Origin: AC-69 sp963751665
GTDB lineage: Bacteria > Actinomycetota > UBA4738 > HRBIN12
Assembly: GCA_963751665.1 (NCBI GenBank)
Contig: CAVVVF010000004.1
Span: 248,001 to 312,000, forward strand
Direction of reading: 5' to 3'
DNA length: 64,000 bases
The stretch's first letter is position 1. Each line of letters opens with the position of its first letter. This document shows, in pieces, positions 59,206 through 64,000 of the stretch. Position numbers and translations under genes: made by a program. A model generated the notes under the pieces. It did no database searches and was not told the DNA's origin. It saw only the letters and a program-made list of their open reading frames with translations.

Positions 59206-59379
59206 ATGGTCAAGAAACGTGTGAGCGACGGCGAGGTACCTCGTGTGATCAAGACATCGGATCCCTTCGGACCGGATGTTGACGGAAGCGGACGCGTTTT
59301 CCAAGTCGAATCGCTGCGGGGAGACCCGCGAGCTTGCCAGCTAAACATTCACCAACGCGGAGTCGAGGACGGCCCGTAA
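59206..59379 (+). CDS. Hypothetical 57-aa protein
   Basis: ATG 59206 opens MVKKRVSDGEVPRVIKTSDP, continues FGPDVDGSGRVFQVESLRGD and ends with TAA one base before the next ATG. GAGGTGG at 59193-59199 is a fair ribosome site. The composition is protein-like (charged, ordered GC3 pattern), but I do not recognise a family. Its fit directly against the epimerase start suggests translational coupling. Confidence 0.4.
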   Translation: MVKKRVSDGEVPRVIKTSDPFGPDVDGSGRVFQVESLRGDPRACQLNIHQRGVEDGP

Positions 59380-59380
59380 C

Positions 59381-60340
59381 ATGCGTGCCCTGGTCACCGG
59401 AACGGGGGGTTTCATAGGCAGCCATCTCTCGGAGCGGCTCGTGGCGGAGGGGCACACCGTGACCGCCGTCGATTGTCTGACGACCTACTACGATGTCGCT
59501 CAGAAACGGTCCAACCTGGATGCTCTCCGCGAGCTACCCAGCTGTGTGATCGTCCAGGCGGATCTGCGCACGTGCGACCTGGATGCGCTACTGGACGGCA
59601 TCGATGTCGTCTTCCACCAGAGCGGGCAGCCCGGTGTCCGAGCGTCTTGGGACTCGGGTTTCACGTCCTACGTCGAGGGGAACATCGTGGTCACCCAGCG
59701 CCTGCTGGAGGCGGTCAGGAACCGTCCGCTCGCGCGATTCGTTTTCGCTTCGAGCTCGTCCGTGTACGGCAACGCCCTGACCGATCTGGTGTCGGAGATC
59801 GATCTTCCGCGGCCGCAGAGCCCCTACGGCGTGACGAAGCTCGCTGCAGAGCATCTGTGCGGCGTGTACTCACGCACTTGGGGCGTGCCGACGGTATCTC
59901 TCCGATACTTCACCGTCTACGGGCCGCGTCAGCGCCCCGACATGGCGATGCACCGTCTCATCGAGGCCGCGCTGTCCGGAGAACCGTTCCCCCTCTACGG
60001 GGATGGGCGGCAGGTTCGGGACTTCACATACGTCGCGGACGTTGTCGAAGCGAACCTCCTTGCTGCGGCCCGCTCCGTGCCCCCGGGGTCGGTGATCAAC
60101 ATCGCGGGGGGCTCTGCCACAACCCTTCTAGAGGTCATGAACGTCGTCAGTGAACTCGTTGGACGACCGATCGAACTGGATCGACACCCCGCCCAGCCAG
60201 GAGACGTAGCGCGCACGGGCGGTTCCACGGAACTCGCCGCCCGCCTGCTCGGTTGGGAACCACGTGTTCCGTTGCGCGAGGGCCTGGCGACGCAGCTGGC
60301 CTGGCATCGGGAGCGAAGGGCCGTCAAAGAGTCTCTGTGA
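59381..60340 (+). CDS. NAD-dependent sugar epimerase (UDP-glucuronate/UDP-glucose 4-epimerase-like)
   Basis: 319 aa extended SDR. MRALVTGTGGFIGSHLSERL, then FASSSSVYGN, catalytic PYGVTKLAAEHL, and YGDGRQVRDFTYVADVVEAN. First clear gene of the surface-polysaccharide group, supplying an epimerised nucleotide sugar. Related to, but only moderately similar to, the epimerase at 54234. It converges with the flippase gene. Confidence 0.88.
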   Translation: MRALVTGTGGFIGSHLSERLVAEGHTVTAVDCLTTYYDVAQKRSNLDALRELPSCVIVQADLRTCDLDALLDGIDVVFHQSGQPGVRASWDSGFTSYVEGNIVVTQRLLEAVRNRPLARFVFASSSSVYGNALTDLVSEIDLPRPQSPYGVTKLAAEHLCGVYSRTWGVPTVSLRYFTVYGPRQRPDMAMHRLIEAALSGEPFPLYGDGRQVRDFTYVADVVEANLLAAARSVPPGSVINIAGGSATTLLEVMNVVSELVGRPIELDRHPAQPGDVARTGGSTELAARLLGWEPRVPLREGLATQLAWHRERRAVKESL

Positions 60341-60431
60341 CTCGCCGGCGCATCTGTCGCCGTGCAGGCACGCCACCCCGCCCGCCACCCGGCATTCGGG
60401 GCCGCGCTGGCCTCGCTGCCAAAAGCAAGGC

Positions 60432-61934
60432 TCAGCCAATGCCGCTCGGGTCTACGGCAGGCGAATCGATCTTGCGACCCCGCACTCGGGCCAGCATGGC
60501 GCGAGCGATCTCCCGATCGACCGGTTCGATGCCGAGGATGAGCAGGGCCCCGACGTAGACGACGCCGAGGATCGCGACGCGAATCGCTAGGGCACCTAGG
60601 CCGAGCAGATCGGGAAGCGGCACGAACCACGCGACGAGGGCGGCCGGCAGCCCGGCCGCAATGGGGCGCAGGAAGCTGCGATCGTAGGGGACCAGGCCCA
60701 GGTTCTTGCGGATCTGCCAAAGGCGCAGCAGGTTGACGACGATGGTGGAAGAGCTGTTCGCCACAGCGGCGCCGAGGAGACCGAAGCGGGGGATGAGAAG
60801 CAGATCGAGGACAACCGACAGCGACAGGAACAACAGGGAGTTCATCAGAGTGATTTTCGCGTATCCAGCCATCGCCTGGAGGTTCGAGACCGTGCCGGTC
60901 CCCGCGTTCACCAGCTGCCCGAGAGCGAGGACGACGAGAGCGACAGCTCCGCCGCTGTACTCCTTGCCGAAGACGCTCAGGACGTCGGGAGCGAAGAGCA
61001 CTTCGATCAGACAGATGGGCAATGCCAGCGTGACCAGCCACCTCGTCGACGTCTTGAAGACCTGGTCGAGCTCACGCGTACGGTGCGAGTGGTGCATACC
61101 CGCGACGATCGGGTTGAACAGGATCGACATGGAGCCCAGGAGGCCGCTGAGCAACGCGGACAGGCGGCGGGCCACGCCGAACACGCCCAGGGTCACGGTC
61201 GGCGCGAGGAAGCCCAGGAACACGATCTCGGTCTGGTTGTTGCCGTAGAGCAGCAACCGGTTCAGCGACATCGGCACCGAGAAACTGACGAGCTGCTTGA
61301 CAGGGGATCGCTGTCGGTCGGCGGAAGGAATCAACTGCCACAGCATGACCGTTGTGATGAGGAACACCGCGCATTCGGTCGCGAGGTATGCCCACCCGAC
61401 CGCGGGAGCCGAACGTACGAACACCACGATCAGCGCGGCCGTGATGAGCCGGAGACCGGGACCGATGAGCGATGTCGCCGCCACGGGCCGCACCGCATTG
61501 CCCATCGCTCGGAGCCCCGCACGAAGGACCTCCGTCGTACCGGTGAACGGCACCGATAGCGCCAACGGTATGAGCACGGGTCCCAGACCGGGCTTGTGGA
61601 ACAGGTGCGCCACGAGCGCGCTGCCGGTTGCCAGCACGGCTGCCGCGGCGGCGCCGACGAGGAGGGATCCAAGGACCGCCGGTCGGAGGATCGCACGGAA
61701 CCCTCCCGGGTCGGAGGCATCGTACGCGATGCCTCCGAAGCGGAGGACGCCGTAGTCCAGTCCCAGATCGCTCCCCTCGGCGAAGAGGTTGGCGATGGCC
61801 AGGGCGAGGACGAAGAGCCCGAAGGACGCCGGCCCGAGCCTGCGGGCGACGATGACCTGGTACGCGATCGAGAGCACGAACGAAACGCCGCCGCCGGCGA
61901 TGCTGATGACGGCGCCGCCGCCGATCCGTTTCAC
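60432..61934 (-). CDS. Wzx-type polysaccharide flippase
   Basis: 500 aa, about 12-14 hydrophobic helices, of the MOP superfamily (oligosaccharidyl-lipid flippase). The N-terminus MKRIGGGAVISIAGGGVSFV and AYQVIVARRLGPASFGLFVL AL are typical. Carries undecaprenyl-linked repeat units across the membrane. GTG 61934 is the only start codon between the upstream in-frame stop and the first helix. Transcribed opposite to the chain-length gene across a 270-bp gap that would hold both promoters. Confidence 0.88.
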   Translation of the reverse strand: MKRIGGGAVISIAGGGVSFVLSIAYQVIVARRLGPASFGLFVLALAIANLFAEGSDLGLDYGVLRFGGIAYDASDPGGFRAILRPAVLGSLLVGAAAAAVLATGSALVAHLFHKPGLGPVLIPLALSVPFTGTTEVLRAGLRAMGNAVRPVAATSLIGPGLRLITAALIVVFVRSAPAVGWAYLATECAVFLITTVMLWQLIPSADRQRSPVKQLVSFSVPMSLNRLLLYGNNQTEIVFLGFLAPTVTLGVFGVARRLSALLSGLLGSMSILFNPIVAGMHHSHRTRELDQVFKTSTRWLVTLALPICLIEVLFAPDVLSVFGKEYSGGAVALVVLALGQLVNAGTGTVSNLQAMAGYAKITLMNSLLFLSLSVVLDLLLIPRFGLLGAAVANSSSTIVVNLLRLWQIRKNLGLVPYDRSFLRPIAAGLPAALVAWFVPLPDLLGLGALAIRVAILGVVYVGALLILGIEPVDREIARAMLARVRGRKIDSPAVDPSGIG

Positions 61935-62201
61935 TTCCGGGGTACCCGCGTCGTTCTCCGGGCCGAAGGAGTCGTCGATGAGGTGACGCTATGGGGGGCG
62001 GGGCCAGCGGCACAACCCGCCACAGGCCTGAGGAGTCATACGGCAAACGGATGAGGCCAGCGCCCCTGCGGTGCGACTGGTGCCGATCCCCAGATACCTG
62101 GTCCATCTGCGGTAAGCGGGCCTACGCACCCAAGCGCATGTAAGAACGCCACGCCATTCGTAACGTCTGACCGTCCCATCCGGCTCGATAGGACGAGGGG
62201 T

Positions 62202-63557
62202 ACAGCCACGGAACCTAGGGAAGCCTTCAGGCGCATCCTCTGGCACAAGAAGCTGATCGTCGCCTTCATCGCCCTCGGGGCTCTCATCGCCTTCGCGTCC
62301 CAGAACCGGCACGTCACCTATGAGGCCTCCACGCGGCTCCTCGTCTCTGGGAAGGCGATCAGTCAGACCTCTGCATCCTCCATCGCGGACATCGTTGCCG
62401 GGATCGCGACGGACCGGGACCAGCTGGCATCGGTGCTTCAAAGCATCGGCGCCGATCGATCGGCTGATGCCTTTGTCCGCGGCGTGTCGGTCCGATCGAT
62501 CGGGAGCTCCGGGATCGTGGACCTTTCGGTGACCGACAGGGATCCCGCGATTGCTACGGCCGTCGCGGACGCTCTGACCTCTCGCGTGATCCAGGTGATG
62601 CGCGAGACACGCGCGGTGAAGTACCCACTCCCGACCCTCATCGACGACGCAAGCTCCTCGGTCACGGTTCCGCCCCGGTCGATCGCACCCCTGTGGAAGC
62701 AATACGTCATACTTGGTGCCCTGTTCGGCCTCATCCTTGGGATCGTGGGCGCCTCCCTGCTCGAGGCCCTCCGCCCCACGATGGTGGGCAAGGAGGCCAT
62801 TGCTGCGGAGCTGGGAGCGCCCGTCCTAGGCGTGTTGCGGCGTGGATTCAGGAAGAGCTCGCGGGATGTCTCCTTGGTGCGTTGGCAGCTGGCGGCGCAG
62901 GCGAAGCGGATCGGTGTGGGGATGGTGCAGCTCGCGGCGGCCGGCCCCGGCATCAACCTGCTGCCACTCTCGGCGGCGCTGGCCGCACCTGGGGAGACAC
63001 CGAACCGTCTGGTGCTCGCGCGCGACTGGCGCGGATGGATGGTAACCGATTGGCGCGGGCGGAAGGGAACGGACCAAGCTGCCGATGGACCAAGCTCCGA
63101 TCCAACGAGACGCTTCTTCGTCCCCGGGACCTCCAGTCTCGAGATCGGGGTCCTCGATCAGACGACCAGGCTCTCGGTCTTTCCGAACGGCGCGGCTGGC
63201 CTGGTCGTCGTGACGCCGATTGCGATCAAGAAGGCGGCCTTGGAACCCACGAAGAACCTGCTGACGATCACCGGTTGGCCCCCGGTCGGCGTGATCGCGT
63301 ATCGCCGGAGTCGCACGGACCCACTGGTGCGCGCGCTCGCCAATCTAACCCAAGCAACCCGACGGAACGGCCACGCGGGAAAGCACTCCTCAACCTCCAG
63401 CGAGAGTCCGCGAGACCAAGTTGAAGCGGTCAGGCACGCTTCCCCGGCCTCGGGAACGAGGTCACGGGACGAGATATCCGCAGGCAGGGCAGGAGGGCGG
63501 GGGGTCCGTGGGAGGAGCGACCCCTCGGCCTCGGGCACAAGCTCTCGGGACAAGTAG
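62202..63557 (+). CDS. Wzz/Wzc-like polysaccharide chain-length protein (start codon not found)
   Basis: Open from 62055 to TAG 63555-63557. The Wzz topology is clear: cytoplasmic head TEPREAFRRILWHKKL, helix LIVAFIALGALIAFA, periplasmic YEASTRLLVSGKAISQTSAS, then second helix YVILGALFGLILGIVGASLL, followed by a ~220-aa cytoplasmic part without a Walker A. There is no ATG, GTG or TTG in frame before codon GTG 62433, which lies past the first helix. A base error near GGTACAGCCACGGAA (GTG-ACA-GCC would give MTATEPREAF) would explain it. The start given is therefore a guess. Confidence 0.75.
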   Translation, partial: TATEPREAFRRILWHKKLIVAFIALGALIAFASQNRHVTYEASTRLLVSGKAISQTSASSIADIVAGIATDRDQLASVLQSIGADRSADAFVRGVSVRSIGSSGIVDLSVTDRDPAIATAVADALTSRVIQVMRETRAVKYPLPTLIDDASSSVTVPPRSIAPLWKQYVILGALFGLILGIVGASLLEALRPTMVGKEAIAAELGAPVLGVLRRGFRKSSRDVSLVRWQLAAQAKRIGVGMVQLAAAGPGINLLPLSAALAAPGETPNRLVLARDWRGWMVTDWRGRKGTDQAADGPSSDPTRRFFVPGTSSLEIGVLDQTTRLSVFPNGAAGLVVVTPIAIKKAALEPTKNLLTITGWPPVGVIAYRRSRTDPLVRALANLTQATRRNGHAGKHSSTSSESPRDQVEAVRHASPASGTRSRDEISAGRAGGRGVRGRSDPSASGTSSRDK

Positions 63558-63559
63558 GC

Positions 63560-64000
63560 GTGGTTACGGCGTCGGCTGACCGTCCCCGAGCGGCTGACCG
63601 GTGGCCGGCCGTCTTGGTTGCCTTCGCCATCATCGCGTTCCCGCTATTGCGGCCACATGGTCCGGCACACATCACGCCGGACGACGTCCTCATCGCCGCG
63701 TCCATCCTCGGGGTGTTGATGTGGGCGGGAACCTACCGGGTGCCCATGCACTTACCCTACGTGGTCCCCGTTGCCCTTCTGGTGGTCACGGGACTGTTTG
63801 CCGCGATGCTCAGCGTGCAACCCGACGCGAGTTCACTGGCTGTCATCCAGGACCTGTTCGTGTTCGCCTGGGCTGCCGCCATCGCAAACGTGGCGGTCAT
63901 CCCCCAGAACATCTCGATCATCCTCTCGTCGTGGGTATGGAGCGCAGTGGCCTGGGCATCGATCCTGATCATCCTGGTGTTGGGGAGCGGTGTCCGGGGG
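63560..64000 (+). CDS. O-antigen ligase/polymerase-like membrane protein, N-terminal part
   Basis: GTG 63560 opens VVTASADRPRAADRWPAVLV and stays open to the end of the window (147 cod.). At least four hydrophobic helices: VLVAFAIIAFPLL, VLIAASILGVLMWAG, VVPVALLVVTGLFAAML, and IILSSWVWSAVAWASILIIL. The helical layout and genomic position next to Wzz and Wzx suggest WaaL/Wzy, but the diagnostic periplasmic loop is outside the window. Starts two bases after the Wzz stop. Confidence 0.6.
   Translation, partial: MVTASADRPRAADRWPAVLVAFAIIAFPLLRPHGPAHITPDDVLIAASILGVLMWAGTYRVPMHLPYVVPVALLVVTGLFAAMLSVQPDASSLAVIQDLFVFAWAAAIANVAVIPQNISIILSSWVWSAVAWASILIILVLGSGVRG

Overview
High-GC bacterial chromosome, most likely an uncultured member of the Actinomycetota. 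Supporting features are actinobacterial-type ribosomal proteins (a type-Z zinc S14, a four-ligand L36), a BldD-like regulator, frequent GTG/TTG starts with 1-4 nt stop/start overlaps, and TTGAC-type promoters. Placement below phylum is inference. No tRNA, rRNA, CRISPR array, IS element or integrase was recognised.

Layout. 1-171: end of a secreted Ig-like (PxKF-type) protein. 184-9459: L10 leader, rplJ-rplL, an XRE regulator, then rpoB-rpoC behind a near-consensus promoter. 9481-10994 (minus): a MarR regulator with two perfect palindromic operators in front of it, and an inositol-monophosphatase-like gene. 11061-27729: str, S10 and spc operons run together (rpsL-rpsG-fusA-tuf-rpsJ ... rplO-secY-adk-map). 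27730-37074: an island that splits the usual map-infA junction. It holds three tandem DivIVA-like coiled-coil genes, a 32-aa membrane peptide, a small secreted protein and, on the minus strand, a ~1857-aa secreted protein whose core is ten essentially identical 330-bp (110-aa) Ig-like repeats. 37075-41729: infA-rpmJ-rpsM-rpsK-rpoA-rplQ-truA and rplM-rpsI; rpsD is absent. 41726-43671: DUF2007-like gene and an arsR-arsM-arsC arsenic operon with its own operator. 43689-54237: housekeeping run (glmM, glmS, acpS, nnr, alr, P1 peptidase, family-4 UDG, tsaE-tsaB-rimI-tsaD). 54234-64000: nucleotide-sugar epimerase, BldD-like regulator, GAF histidine kinase with an overlapping response regulator, a second response regulator without its phospho-acceptor Asp, then the start of a surface-polysaccharide cluster (epimerase, Wzx-type flippase, Wzz-type chain-length protein, O-antigen-ligase-like protein running off the end).

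Sequence quality matters here. About twenty single-base indels break otherwise perfect essential genes (rplJ, rpsL, rplB, rpsC, secY, adk, map, rpoA, rplM, glmS and others), and fusA has one in-frame TAG. Nearly all indels are one extra C or G that completes a CG dinucleotide. In the giant repeat protein the same bases without the insertion exist in the sister repeats. I read these as residual consensus errors of a long-read assembly and annotate the genes across the breaks, giving the position of each. Apparent fusions (nnr-alr, IMPase-MarR, P1 peptidase-UDG, S3-L29) disappear once the breaks are repaired.

The most unusual content is the map/infA island with its homogenised repeat array and DivIVA triplet. 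Next are the twin MarR palindromes, the degenerate response regulator beside an intact kinase/regulator pair, and the long low-complexity tails on L10, S3, L29 and L13.
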